Assembly: GCA_040004035.1 (NCBI GenBank)
Contig: JAMPLN010000015.1
DNA: 64,000 bases
Source of the DNA: Microcoleus vaginatus_C
Lineage (GTDB): Bacteria > Cyanobacteriota > Cyanobacteriia > Cyanobacteriales > Microcoleaceae
Reading direction: 5' to 3' (one strand)
Position numbers and translations under genes: made by a program. The notes beneath the pieces are model-generated. The model did no database searches. It was not told the DNA's origin and saw nothing but the letters and a program-made list of their open reading frames with translations. Position 1 is the first letter of the stretch; the number at the start of each line of letters is the position of its first letter. Of the stretch, positions 45,320 to 54,546 are shown one piece after another.

Positions 45320-46687
45320 ATGCAAGAACAGTTGATGGAAGCGATCGCACCTTACCGCGATCGCGTAGATTATCTAGAAGTTCGCCTCGAACAAAGCGAG
45401 TCAACTGCGATTAGTTTTCGCGGCCCTCAGTTAGATGCTGTCAACCGCAGTTTTAGTCTCGCCGGCGGCATCCGCGCCTGTCACAAAGGTGGCTGGAGTT
45501 TTGTAACTTTTAACGGTTTAGATGAATTAAAAGACCGCATTGAAGAAGCTGTAGTGCAGTCTCGCTTGGTTGGCAGCGAAAAAACTCTACTAGCAGATGT
45601 CACCCCGATTCAAGATTATGTAGCGGTGGAATTGGGCCGCGACCCGCGCTCTATTACTCTAGCCGAAAAGCGGAAATTGCTCGAATCTTACAATCAGTTG
45701 CTGTTAGATCATGACCCGCGAATTCAGACGACAATGGCAGGTTACAGCGACAGATTCGGTATTACTTATTTTGTGAATTCTCAAGGTACTTGCATCGCTC
45801 AAGAGCGCTTGGACGTGACCGGGCGTTTCGGAGCGATCGCCCGCGGGGAGGGCGGTGTCGTCCGCCAAGGGTTTGAGTCTATTCACTCGCGATCGGATTA
45901 CGATGTCTTGACAAACATTGAAGATCGTGTTAAAAGTGCGGCAGTTCGAGCTGTGGGCCAACTAGAGGCAAAATCGGTGAAAGGCGGCCAGTATCCGGTG
46001 ATTTTAGACCCTTATTTGTCGGGGGTTTTTATTCACGAAGCTTTCGGTCATTTGTCGGAAGCAGACGGCATTTACGAAAACCCGAAAATGCAGGAATTGT
46101 TGACTTTGGGCAAGCCTGTGGCGATCGAACAATTGAATGTAATTGACGACGCAACTGTGCCGGGATTGCCGGGAACTTTGAAATACGACGACGAAGGTGT
46201 GCCGGCTCAGTGCAAGCATTTAATTAAAAATGGAGTTTTAGCGGCTCGGATGCACAATCGCGAGACTGCGGGCAAAATGGGCGAAAGTCCGACGGGAAAT
46301 GCCCGGGCTCTGAGCGCTACTTTTATGCCTTTGGTGCGGATGACTAATACTGCGATCGAGTCTGGCGAACATTCTTTTGACGAAATGGTTGCCGACATTG
46401 ACGAAGGAGTTTATGCAGTGCGGATGTTGGGAGGACAAACCAACGGCGAAATGTTTACCTTTGCGGCGGCTCAAGGGTTCATGATTCGCGACGGCAAATT
46501 GGCTGAACCGGTGAGCGATGTCACTTTAAGCGGCAATGTATTTCAGACGTTAAAGGATATTGAGTCTATAGGAAACGACTCGGTTTATGCCTACGGCGGT
46601 TGCGGTAAAGGCGGTCAGAGCGGTCTACCCGTAAGCGTCGGCGGCCCCCATTTGCGGATTAAAAATGTCGTCGTCGGAGGAAGATAA
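45320..46687 (+). CDS. tldD: TldD-family metalloprotease
   Basis: A 455-residue TldD-type protein from ATG 45320 (the frame opens one TTG codon earlier). The zinc motif H-E-x-x-x-H is FIHEAFGHLSE, and the C-terminal conserved block is GGQTNGEMFTFAAAQGF, with DVTLSGNVFQTL. TldD acts with TldE (PmbA) as a heterodimer that degrades unfolded peptides and, in some bacteria, trims RiPP precursors such as microcin B17. No tldE gene is in the window. No link to the RiPP-like cluster 30 kb away is shown. Confidence 0.92.
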   Translation: MQEQLMEAIAPYRDRVDYLEVRLEQSESTAISFRGPQLDAVNRSFSLAGGIRACHKGGWSFVTFNGLDELKDRIEEAVVQSRLVGSEKTLLADVTPIQDYVAVELGRDPRSITLAEKRKLLESYNQLLLDHDPRIQTTMAGYSDRFGITYFVNSQGTCIAQERLDVTGRFGAIARGEGGVVRQGFESIHSRSDYDVLTNIEDRVKSAAVRAVGQLEAKSVKGGQYPVILDPYLSGVFIHEAFGHLSEADGIYENPKMQELLTLGKPVAIEQLNVIDDATVPGLPGTLKYDDEGVPAQCKHLIKNGVLAARMHNRETAGKMGESPTGNARALSATFMPLVRMTNTAIESGEHSFDEMVADIDEGVYAVRMLGGQTNGEMFTFAAAQGFMIRDGKLAEPVSDVTLSGNVFQTLKDIESIGNDSVYAYGGCGKGGQSGLPVSVGGPHLRIKNVVVGGR

Positions 46688-46728
46688 TCATTAGTCATTA
46701 GTCGTTAATTATTAGTTCAAAACTTACG

Positions 46729-46786
46729 CAACTGGCACATGGTGAAGGCGTGCTCGCGCCCTCACGCCTCACCTTAACCAGTCCGG
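46729..46786. repeat. Dispersed repeat, copy A
   Basis: A stretch reading AACTTACGCAACTGGCACAT then GGTGAAGGCGTG, TCACGCCTCACC, TTAACC. Its reverse complement recurs with some changes at 53943-54003. A further shared segment, GACTTCAG-ATTACAGAGAAATTGG, is at about 46859-46885 and 53551-53575. Confidence 0.65.
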
Positions 46787-46943
46787 GACACTGACAAGTT
46801 GACAAACCACTCAAAATCTACTATTGAGGGCTTCAGCTAGGTCGTTCGGTGTTTGGGGGACTTCAGAAATTACAGAGAAATTGGGGAAGTGCGATCGCGA
46901 TTATAGACTTTACCAGACTTTGTTGATTTTTTTTTAATTCCCC

Positions 46944-48335
46944 TTAAGTTGCCTTCATCTCTATCCGATTATTCTGCCTAATCGGAATCTCAATCACAAA
47001 TTCTGCACCTCGATCTGGCTGCGAAAAACACTTCAAATCTCCGCCGTGCTTCTCCACCACAATCTGATAGCTGATCGATAATCCCAAGCCCGTGCCATCA
47101 CCCAGAGGTTTAGTTGTAAAAAAAGGATTAAACAGCCGATTTATTACATCGCTTGTCATTCCCGGGCCATTATCTTTAAAACAGATTCTTACCCAATCGC
47201 GATTCAGCAGAGAAGTAGCAATCGTAATCGTCCTAGGCTCGTTTTTAATTGGGTCAGGGCTGAGTTTTTTATCATAGTGATTCAAGGCATAAATGGCATT
47301 GCTTAGCAAATTCATAAATACCTGATTCAACTGACAGGCATAACATTCTATTTGTGGCAAATCTCCGTATTCTTTAATAACTTGAATAGACGAAGAATTC
47401 GGCTTAGCCTTGAGCTGACTCTGCAAAATTACTAGAGAGCTGTCGATTCCCTCGTGAATATTAACGGGTTTCATCTCAGCTTCGTCTAGGCGCGAGAAGT
47501 TCCGCAACGTCAGCACAATCTGACGAATACGTTCTGCCCCCAATTTCATCGAAGACAGCATTTTAGGCATATCCTCTTTGATAAATTCCAGCTCTATTTT
47601 CTCAATTAAAGCTTCGATTTCAGGGTAGTTATGGGCATCGTGCTCCTGGTAAAGTGTGATTAAACTCAATAGCTGATGAGTGTAATCATTGACATAACTT
47701 AAGTTGCCATAGATGAAGTTAACAGGATTATTAATTTCGTGGGCAATACCGGAAATTAGTTGTCCTAAGCTAGACATTTTCTCAGTCTGAATAAGCTGAG
47801 ATTGGGTGCGCTGTAAATTTTGCAGTGCCAGTTCTAGTTGGATGGCTTTTTCTCGCTCTCGCGCTTCCGATTGCCGCAATTTCTCCTCTCTTTCTTGGCG
47901 GAAGCGCTCGTTTTCCTTTAGCTGCTGCACATGGCATAAAGTTTTGTTAATGGTAATTTCTAAATCCTGAAAATTTAAAGGCTTAATCAAAAAGTCAAAG
48001 GCCCCGCCATTCATCGCCTTTCTGATATTCCCCAAGTCGCCATAAGCAGATATAACTACTGTTTTGACCATAGTAACTAGCTCGTTAAGTTTCGCTAGCA
48101 AAGCCATACCATCCATGACTGGCATATTAATGTCTGTCAGGATAATATCTATATCCGGCTGCTCTCGCAACGTTGAAAGCGCTTCTACGCCATTGTGTGC
48201 AAAAAAAACTTGGTATTCTCCTGTGCGGATCTTTTGTCTAAATTTCTGGCAAATTAAAGATTCTAAATCAGGCTCGTCATCCACAAATAATATTTTAGCT
48301 GGCATATTGCGAGCCAGTGCGGTCGTAGGTGACAT
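46944..48335 (-). CDS. Response regulator - histidine kinase hybrid (463 aa)
   Basis: An N-terminal receiver domain (residues about 14-130: KILFVDDEPDLE, phospho-Asp in IILTDINMPVMDG, Thr/Ser-like VVISAYGD, Lys in FLIKPLNF) is joined by a coiled coil to HisKA (GIAHEINNPVNFIYG) and HATPase (DNGPGMTSDVINRLFNPFF, then GDGTGLGLSISYQIV). It has no membrane segment, so it relays signals within the cytoplasm. The ATG at 48335 is preceded by CAGGAG, which supports it over Met 11. Downstream genes on the strand are kinases of the same plan; this one and the next look like paralogues. Confidence 0.9.
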   Translation of the reverse strand: MSPTTALARNMPAKILFVDDEPDLESLICQKFRQKIRTGEYQVFFAHNGVEALSTLREQPDIDIILTDINMPVMDGMALLAKLNELVTMVKTVVISAYGDLGNIRKAMNGGAFDFLIKPLNFQDLEITINKTLCHVQQLKENERFRQEREEKLRQSEAREREKAIQLELALQNLQRTQSQLIQTEKMSSLGQLISGIAHEINNPVNFIYGNLSYVNDYTHQLLSLITLYQEHDAHNYPEIEALIEKIELEFIKEDMPKMLSSMKLGAERIRQIVLTLRNFSRLDEAEMKPVNIHEGIDSSLVILQSQLKAKPNSSSIQVIKEYGDLPQIECYACQLNQVFMNLLSNAIYALNHYDKKLSPDPIKNEPRTITIATSLLNRDWVRICFKDNGPGMTSDVINRLFNPFFTTKPLGDGTGLGLSISYQIVVEKHGGDLKCFSQPDRGAEFVIEIPIRQNNRIEMKAT

Positions 48336-48492
48336 TTTTTGAACTCCTGGGATTCATTAACTTATCCGCCGAGTAATTTTTATCTACTTTACGTCCTATT
48401 ATAGATTATTTCAGGAGTAATGAAAAGACTGGTTTCTGCAATGGCAAACCGGATGGCTAGAATAGGCTCTGAGTTTGGTAAAAGTCGATAGA

Positions 48493-49830
48493 TTAGCTAA
48501 GGTTGAGTGTCGCCCTCGTTTGTCTGATTGGAATTTCAATCCAGAACTCTGTTCCCTGCCCCACCTCTGAAAAACACTTCAATGCGCCCCCATGCTTCTC
48601 CTGTACAATTTGGTAGCTGATATAGAGACCCAAACCAGTACCCTCACCTACAGGCTTAGTAGTAAAAAATGGTTCAAAAATACGGTCTTTCACCTCGGCG
48701 GTCATTCCCGGCCCATTGTCCAGAATTTGAATGACGACACGGGATTGTTCCTCTAGCAGAAAAGTGCGAATAGTAATGGCCAGCGGGCAAGCGCGGATGT
48801 CCTCTAGTGACCGTTGTTTGTTGTACTCCTTCAAAGCATCAATCGCATTAGAAAGGATGTTGATAAACACCTGGTTTACTTCTGCAGCATAGCATTCGAC
48901 TAAAGGCAGAGCGCTGTAGTCCTCGATCACTTGAATCTCTGGACGCGCTGCCCTTGTGTGAAGTCGATTCTGCAAAATCATCAGGCTGCTTTTTATCCCC
49001 TCGTGAATGTCAACAGGCTTTATGTGAGCTTCATCCAACCTTGAGAAGTTACGCAAAGACAAAACAACCTTCTGAATGCGGTCAACACCCCCTTTCATTG
49101 AAGCCAGAATTGCGGGTAAATCTGCTATCAGAAATTCCAAATCTATGGCTTCGATTTCAGTTTGAATCTCCGAACAGGGAGGAGTGTACTGCTGCTGATA
49201 GAGATGCAGCAGATGCAGTAGGTCTTGGATATAATCACTGACGTGGCTGATATTGCCGTAGATAAAGTTGACGGGGTTATTGATTTCATGGGCAATCCCC
49301 GCAACCACTTGACCCAAAGAAGACATTTTTGCGGTCTGAATCAGTTGAGCTTGGGTCTTTTGTAGGTCTTGCATACAGTTCTGTAAATGCTGAGCTTCTT
49401 CTCTAGCGTGAGCTTCTGACTCCCGCAAGCGCAGATTTTCTTTTAACTGTTGCACCTCGCGCAGCGTTTTGTTGAGGGTAATTTCTAAATCCTGAAAATC
49501 TATTGGCTTGGTTAGAAAGTCAAAAGCACCGAAGTTCATCGCATTTCTTATATTTTTCAGGTCGCCATAGGCTGATATAACTATTGTTTTGAAAGGGAGG
49601 TTTATCTGGTTAAGTTTAGAGAGTAAAGTCAGGCCATCCATTTCAGGCATATTAAGATCGGTCACTACTATATCTACATCCGGGTATTCTTTCAATTTTT
49701 CCAGCGCTTGTACGCCATTGTGGGCAAAAAAAAGCTGCCATTTTTCGGCGCGGATTCTTTTCCTAAATCGCTGGGAAAGTAGAGATTCTAAATCTGGTTC
49801 ATCATCCACAAACATTATTTTTGCTGACAT
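48493..49830 (-). CDS. Response regulator - histidine kinase hybrid, paralogue (445 aa)
   Basis: Same layout as the gene at 46944-48335: receiver (IMFVDDEPDLESLL, phospho-Asp in IVVTDLNMPEMDG, FLTKPIDF), coiled coil, HisKA (GIAHEINNPVNFIYGNIS) and HATPase (DNGPGMTAEVKDRIFEPFF, GEGTGLGLYISYQIV). The many shared stretches suggest tandem duplication. 157 nt separate the two genes. The cognate upstream sensor is likely to be the permease-kinase at 50.4-53.3 kb or the CHASE kinase (inference). Confidence 0.9.
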   Translation of the reverse strand: MSAKIMFVDDEPDLESLLSQRFRKRIRAEKWQLFFAHNGVQALEKLKEYPDVDIVVTDLNMPEMDGLTLLSKLNQINLPFKTIVISAYGDLKNIRNAMNFGAFDFLTKPIDFQDLEITLNKTLREVQQLKENLRLRESEAHAREEAQHLQNCMQDLQKTQAQLIQTAKMSSLGQVVAGIAHEINNPVNFIYGNISHVSDYIQDLLHLLHLYQQQYTPPCSEIQTEIEAIDLEFLIADLPAILASMKGGVDRIQKVVLSLRNFSRLDEAHIKPVDIHEGIKSSLMILQNRLHTRAARPEIQVIEDYSALPLVECYAAEVNQVFINILSNAIDALKEYNKQRSLEDIRACPLAITIRTFLLEEQSRVVIQILDNGPGMTAEVKDRIFEPFFTTKPVGEGTGLGLYISYQIVQEKHGGALKCFSEVGQGTEFWIEIPIRQTRATLNLS

Positions 49831-49982
49831 ATTAATTTTTCAGTTACTCTTAAAACTCATAAAGATTTAGCGTTCCAGAAGAACATAAGGAAAATGCAAG
49901 CGAGCAATTTTAACTCGACTGAGGTACTGCTTTCAATTACCAATTACTCATTACCAATTACTAAATATGTTTCCTTGTAAAT

Positions 49983-50354
49983 TTACTCCAAGTTGAGTAT
50001 TTTATTTTTGAGTGTATCAAAATTAACAGGCTTAGTAATATAGTCATCAGCTCCATAAGCCATTGCGGTTTGGTAATTTCTCTCATCTCCATAAGCCGTA
50101 ATCATAAAAACTTTCAAAGCGGGAAACTTTTCTTTGAGAACCCTAAGCAGTTCGATCCCATTCATTCCTGGCATATTAATATCCGATAAAATCAAGACAA
50201 TAGACGCTTCATCCTGGTTTTCTAAGTATTTCAAAGCTGACTCTGCAGACAGGCAAAAATGAAATTGAATTTGCCCTGCTTTGATTTCTTTCCTAAATTT
50301 CTGCTTGAACAGTGACTGAATATCTTCCTCGTCGTCTACCACCATTACTTTCAT
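49983..50354 (-). CDS. Single-domain response regulator
   Basis: A 123-residue CheY-like receiver: MKVMVVDDEEDIQSL (acidic pair), phospho-Asp in LILSDINMPGMNG, Thr in FMITAYGDERN and Lys in YITKPVNF. There is no output domain. The ribosome binding site AAGGAG overlaps the stop codon of the permease-kinase gene 4 nt upstream, so the two are translationally coupled and probably form a phosphorelay pair. Confidence 0.93.
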   Translation of the reverse strand: MKVMVVDDEEDIQSLFKQKFRKEIKAGQIQFHFCLSAESALKYLENQDEASIVLILSDINMPGMNGIELLRVLKEKFPALKVFMITAYGDERNYQTAMAYGADDYITKPVNFDTLKNKILNLE

Positions 50355-50358
50355 TTTT

Positions 50359-53289
50359 TTACTCCTTAATTTCGGCTGTTTTTTTGTGCAAGGTAATTAT
50401 AAACTCTGTGTATTTCCCTACTTCTGTTTCGACTTTGAGTTCTCCTCGATGTTGCTGGACGATAACATCCTGACTGATAGACAGACCTAGACCAGTACCT
50501 TCGGCTGGTGGTTTTGTAGTAAAAAAGGGATTGAAAATTTTATCGAGTACCTCGGGTTTTATACCTGAGCCATTATCGCGAATGCGGATTTCAATCGCGT
50601 CACCAAGATTTCGAGTTCTCACGTCAAGCAGCGGTGAAAATTCTTCTCCCATTTCTTGCTGCTTTTTATAGGCTGCATAGCAAGCATTGCTAATAATGTT
50701 AAGAAAAACCCTGCCGATGTCTTGTGGCACGACCTCTACTTCGCCTATGTCATTGTCATAGTCGGTTTCTATGGTAATGTTAAAAGCAGCTTCCTTCGCT
50801 CGCATCCCGTGATAGGCTAGATTGATATATTCGGCTAATAAACTATTTATATCTGTAGCTTCCCAGTGACCGCTTTGTCCCCTCGAATGCAAAAGCATAT
50901 TGCCAACGATTTTGTCTGCTCTTTGACCGTGTTGATTTATTTTTTTAAGATTAGCTGTGAGATCGGTTAATAGCTCGGCAATATCCTCACTGGTTTCGGG
51001 ATCTAAACGTTCTGCTTGATTTTCAATTTTTTCAAACAGTTCTTCTGTTAATTCAGCAGAAAGTTCTGAGAAATTGTTGACAAAGTTTAAGGGGTTTCTG
51101 ATTTCGTGGGCAATGCCTGCGGTTAAACTGCCCAGAGAAGCTAGTTTTTCTTGGACAACAATTTGATTTTGCATAGCTCTGAGATTTGCTTCTATCCGCT
51201 GGCGCTCTTCAATCTCATTTTGCAATTGCTGTACAGTATGGGTGAGTTCAGATGTACGCTCCTCGACTTTGATTTCTAGTTCCTCATTAGCTTTTTGCAG
51301 TGATTCTTGGGCTTGCTTGCGATCGGTGATATCGCGCACGATCGCCACATATTCTTGGAGATCCTGATTGGAAAGAGAAGCTTGTTGAGAGAATCGGTTT
51401 GAGATAGCAACTTCCAGGATGCGCGAGTTTCCATCGGGTAAGTTGAGGGTGTGTTCGCTGCGACTGAGCCACTGCTCTGGCTGAGCCGCTAATCCGGGTA
51501 GTAATTTGTTCAGGTAAGACCCAATTAGCCTTGTAATATCTATTCCGAAGAGGCTTTCAGCAGCGGGATTAGTCTGACGAATTACACCTTTTCCATCCAG
51601 CACTACAATAGCATCTAGGGCAATGGTAAAAAGCTGTTCTGCTCCCTCTCGTGCCTCGTCCATTAAGACAACCTGGGATAGGCTCGTCCAACAGGCAACG
51701 GCTACCCCGACAAAGGTGATACTCAACACTAGCACTACCAAAAGATTAGAGGCAAGACTTGAGTTAGCCTCTAAGGGGATACCAAACAACCAGCCGACCG
51801 TAGCGGCGCTAGAAATCAGTAAAATCACGACTACAACCTGAAACGCTACAAAATCTGGTATCAAGCTCTTGCGCTGTTGCCGATAACGCTGAATCCACCA
51901 TTCTGGATGAAACGGTGCAAGGGGAATGCGACGGATAGCCGCATCCACTACGAAAACAACCGCAGGAAACAGGAACCCAATCAGCACATCTTCCTGACTC
52001 CAAGCTAAGCTTCCAACCAGCAACACCACACCATCAAATATCAAGAAGCCTAATGCCAACCAAGGCCATCGCACTTCTGGAGAGCCTCGCCGCAGCCAGA
52101 GTCCGAGATTGAGTGACATCAACATTACGACGAAGCCAACAGAACCAATCACCAATAGCCGAGTTAGATCTATCCAAAGTAAAGCGATCAAATTAATTAA
52201 AACGCAAAATATCAAGCCCGGTTGCAGAACACCTCGTCGGGAAACTATCGCAAACACGGGTGCAACATATCCATCTAAAGCGAGTTGGTACAACATTCGT
52301 GGAGAGTTAGAAACCGCAGTGGCGCAAGCTAGAAAACAGCTTGAAGCCAGCAACAGTGTCACGATTAATGAAGCTGACGGGCCCCAAAATGGTACGGCGG
52401 CTGCTAATAAATTCTTAAATGAGTCTTCCCCCAGTCCTTCAGCGGTGGCTAAGCGCATCAGTACCCAGGAGTTGGCTAGAAATATGGGAACAATTAGTGC
52501 AGCAGCTAAGTTCAGAAACCGCAAAGTTTCACTGGGACGACGGCTGTCGGCGACAAAGGAAGAAGCTGTTTCGCAGGCGCAAGTAGCGTAGAGCGCGAAG
52601 CACGACCACTTAGCCCAGTCCACAAAGGTTAAGGTTGGCCAACTGCTGGGGAAAAGTCCGGGACTCTCTGGAGATAAAGCTAACCATCCCATCCCTTGAA
52701 TGCCAAACACCAGTAGAAATCCAATTGCTGGGAACACGAAAAATGCGTGCAGTATTCCTAGAGCGCGAGTGCCGCTAAATGCCACTATATAAGCGATCAG
52801 TGTGAATCCCACTATGAGAATTGTTCTGGGACACGGAATGCCCAAGGGTTCCAGGTTAGCTTGGATGAGGTCTGTGATGACGATCGCATTCACTGATGGA
52901 TATACTACCCAACTCAGGAAGTAAGCGAAGGCCGCATAGCGACCCAGAGAGGGATAGTTCCTCAGTAGCCTGGTGATATAGTTGGGTGTTCCTCCGGACA
53001 TTTCTGGCCAATGTTCCCCTAAGCGTTTCACTTGCAGGTTCAGGATTACTCCTAACAGCACGGCGGGCAGCCAGACAAAAATTGCATTTGGGCCCAGAGC
53101 GGCGTACATTGGTGGTGCAATTGTTACCCATGCGATATGACCGCTCAGGCCAAAGCCCCAGGTTTCAACAGAACTCAGGGTTCTCTGGAGACGCATGGGC
53201 GATCGCCTACTAAAATTTTCTGTTGGGGAAGGCTGAGTTGGTTCTGAGTAGTAGCCGTTTTCCGGCTGGTGTCGGATGTCTGTCGCCAT
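50359..53289 (-). CDS. APC-type permease fused to PAS - histidine kinase (976 aa)
   Basis: An unusual transporter-kinase fusion. Residues about 40-460 hold roughly twelve membrane helices in amino-acid/polyamine/organocation (APC) style (SVETWGFGLSGHIAWVTIAP, TPNYITRLLRNYPSLGRYAA, ARALGILHAFFV-like). Two more helices follow near 490-560, then PAS (about 565-690), a coiled coil and a kinase core: HisKA GIAHEIRNPLNFVNNFSELS and HATPase DNGSGIKPEVLDKIFNPFF, GTGLGLSISQDVIV. The start is ATG 53289 (a TTG one codon earlier is less likely). It is followed 4 nt later by the CheY-like regulator. Known transporter-kinase fusions such as CbrA use an SSF domain, so an APC version may sense amino acids or amines by binding or transporting them (inference). 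Confidence 0.9.
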   Translation of the reverse strand: MATDIRHQPENGYYSEPTQPSPTENFSRRSPMRLQRTLSSVETWGFGLSGHIAWVTIAPPMYAALGPNAIFVWLPAVLLGVILNLQVKRLGEHWPEMSGGTPNYITRLLRNYPSLGRYAAFAYFLSWVVYPSVNAIVITDLIQANLEPLGIPCPRTILIVGFTLIAYIVAFSGTRALGILHAFFVFPAIGFLLVFGIQGMGWLALSPESPGLFPSSWPTLTFVDWAKWSCFALYATCACETASSFVADSRRPSETLRFLNLAAALIVPIFLANSWVLMRLATAEGLGEDSFKNLLAAAVPFWGPSASLIVTLLLASSCFLACATAVSNSPRMLYQLALDGYVAPVFAIVSRRGVLQPGLIFCVLINLIALLWIDLTRLLVIGSVGFVVMLMSLNLGLWLRRGSPEVRWPWLALGFLIFDGVVLLVGSLAWSQEDVLIGFLFPAVVFVVDAAIRRIPLAPFHPEWWIQRYRQQRKSLIPDFVAFQVVVVILLISSAATVGWLFGIPLEANSSLASNLLVVLVLSITFVGVAVACWTSLSQVVLMDEAREGAEQLFTIALDAIVVLDGKGVIRQTNPAAESLFGIDITRLIGSYLNKLLPGLAAQPEQWLSRSEHTLNLPDGNSRILEVAISNRFSQQASLSNQDLQEYVAIVRDITDRKQAQESLQKANEELEIKVEERTSELTHTVQQLQNEIEERQRIEANLRAMQNQIVVQEKLASLGSLTAGIAHEIRNPLNFVNNFSELSAELTEELFEKIENQAERLDPETSEDIAELLTDLTANLKKINQHGQRADKIVGNMLLHSRGQSGHWEATDINSLLAEYINLAYHGMRAKEAAFNITIETDYDNDIGEVEVVPQDIGRVFLNIISNACYAAYKKQQEMGEEFSPLLDVRTRNLGDAIEIRIRDNGSGIKPEVLDKIFNPFFTTKPPAEGTGLGLSISQDVIVQQHRGELKVETEVGKYTEFIITLHKKTAEIKE

Positions 53290-53721
53290 CAATTTTACCT
53301 ATATATTTTTTGGATATTGCAGTCGCTACCCGATGTTTAGCTTTATAGCTCTCAAATTTTTATTGTTAAGTATGGTTCCTAGTCTTAAATTTTGGCCAAG
53401 CTGCCTTTCCTAGTCAACCAGGAAAATCTATCTCAATCCATCTTCAATATTATCTTATTACATTTTATTTCTAACTTCTGAGTGTTGCTAATTTCGTGTT
53501 CTTTTAGCCATGCCGTTGATGGCTTCGCCTAACCCGTTGGGTATTTAGGGACTTCAGGCATTACAGAGAAATTGGGCAGGATTTACGCAACTGTCACACC
53601 TTTGTGTACCAGCACCGAAATATTAGACAATAAATATCGGAACCTTGGCAAGTTTTAGTTGCTCAATTAAATAATTTGATAGCAGCCGTGTTTAATTTGA
53701 TATATTGTTTGACGAGTTTTA
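53290..53721. other. Intergenic region upstream of permease-kinase
   Basis: 432 nt, no supported gene. It holds the second copy of the GACTTCAG-ATTACAGAGAAATTGG segment (53551-53575), which also occurs near 46859. Confidence 0.5.
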
Positions 53722-53892
53722 TCAGCTAAACTTTTGAGCGCCTACCCCACGCAACTTCATGCCAAGCAATATGATTTCGGGGAATTCTAGCTTGACGGCA
53801 CTGGCAATATTCTCTCCCGTTAGTTGCTTGAGTTCCCTAGGAAATTGCTCACTTTTCAAACGAATAGCACACAGTTTTTGTACGTCCTTCAT
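53722..53892 (-). CDS. Small hypothetical protein, doubtful
   Basis: A 56-residue frame from ATG 53892 (MKDVQKLCAIRLKSEQFPRE), or 68 residues from a TTG at 53928. Composition is normal for a small soluble protein, but I recognise no family. It could be a small conserved gene or the remnant of a larger one. No clear ribosome binding site. Confidence 0.25.
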   Translation of the reverse strand: MKDVQKLCAIRLKSEQFPRELKQLTGENIASAVKLEFPEIILLGMKLRGVGAQKFS

Positions 53893-53942
53893 GCTGGCTT
53901 GAGTTTGGTGGTTAGTCGCGACTGTCAACTTTTTAGTGCTCC

Positions 53943-54003
53943 GAACTGGTTAAGGTGATGGGTGACGGCGTGATCACGCCTCACCATGTGCCAGTTTCGT
54001 AAG
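53943..54003. repeat. Dispersed repeat, copy B (inverted)
   Basis: The reverse complement of this stretch matches 46729-46786 (CTTACG-AACTGGCACATGGTGA, GGCGTG, CACC, TTAACCAG), so the two copies lie about 7.2 kb apart in opposite orientation. Confidence 0.65.
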
Positions 54004-54250
54004 CCCTATAGTTATTAGTAGGGTGCGCCTCGGCGCAATTTACTACTATAGAAAGTGTTAAAAATACAAGGAATGCAGTTTAAGTCCTGTTCTTGCTTTT
54101 TCCCTCTTCCTTTTGACTTCATAACTTACGCAAAAAATGGTTGAATCGGCTATTGGTAGAGTATCTGTGGGCCGAGGCGCACTCTACAGATAGAGTTTGT
54201 GCGTCCACCAAGACTGTTCCTTCCTCCTTCTTTCTTCTTCCTTCTCAATA

Positions 54251-54285
54251 AAAAACCCCGGTTTCTTGAAGAAACCGGGGTTTTT
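54251..54285. terminator. Bidirectional terminator-like hairpin
   Basis: Near-perfect arms AAAAACCCCGGTTTCTT and AGAAACCGGGGTTTTT with a 2-nt centre; T run on the plus side, A run on the other side. It lies downstream of the small gene at 54397-54546 on the minus strand and shares its stem sequence with the hairpin at 23003-23033. Confidence 0.75.
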
Positions 54286-54396
54286 CCTACCAACTCAGAG
54301 AGGAGTCAAAACTTCACAGGTAGCGGTTGCCGGAATTCTGCATTTCTCGCACAACCCTCTAAACCAAACTACGGGCAAATTCTAGTTGCAGCTTCT

Positions 54397-54546
54397 TTAA
54401 AGCTGTCTCATTTCCTCTTCAAGCACCCGAACCAAATCTTGGTTCCCACTGGATCTCGCTACTTCTATGCGGTGCATCAGTTGCTTGTGAATGTTAGCGC
54501 GGTGGGTTTCTGCTACTTTTTTTACGTTTTGACGATTTGTGTTCAT
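54397..54546 (-). CDS. Small conserved cyanobacterial-type protein (49 aa)
   Basis: The frame starts at ATG 54546 (MNTNRQNVKKVAETHRANIH) and ends in LEEEMRQL before TAA. An AAGGA ribosome binding site lies upstream, behind a TATATA-type -10. It is basic and helix-prone, with many Arg, His, Lys and Glu residues. Small cyanobacterial proteins with the pattern M-N-T-x-R-Q-N-x-x-K-V and L-x-x-E-M-x-x-L are familiar to me, but I know of no function. The strong hairpin at 54251-54285 follows as its terminator. Confidence 0.6.
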   Translation of the reverse strand: MNTNRQNVKKVAETHRANIHKQLMHRIEVARSSGNQDLVRVLEEEMRQL

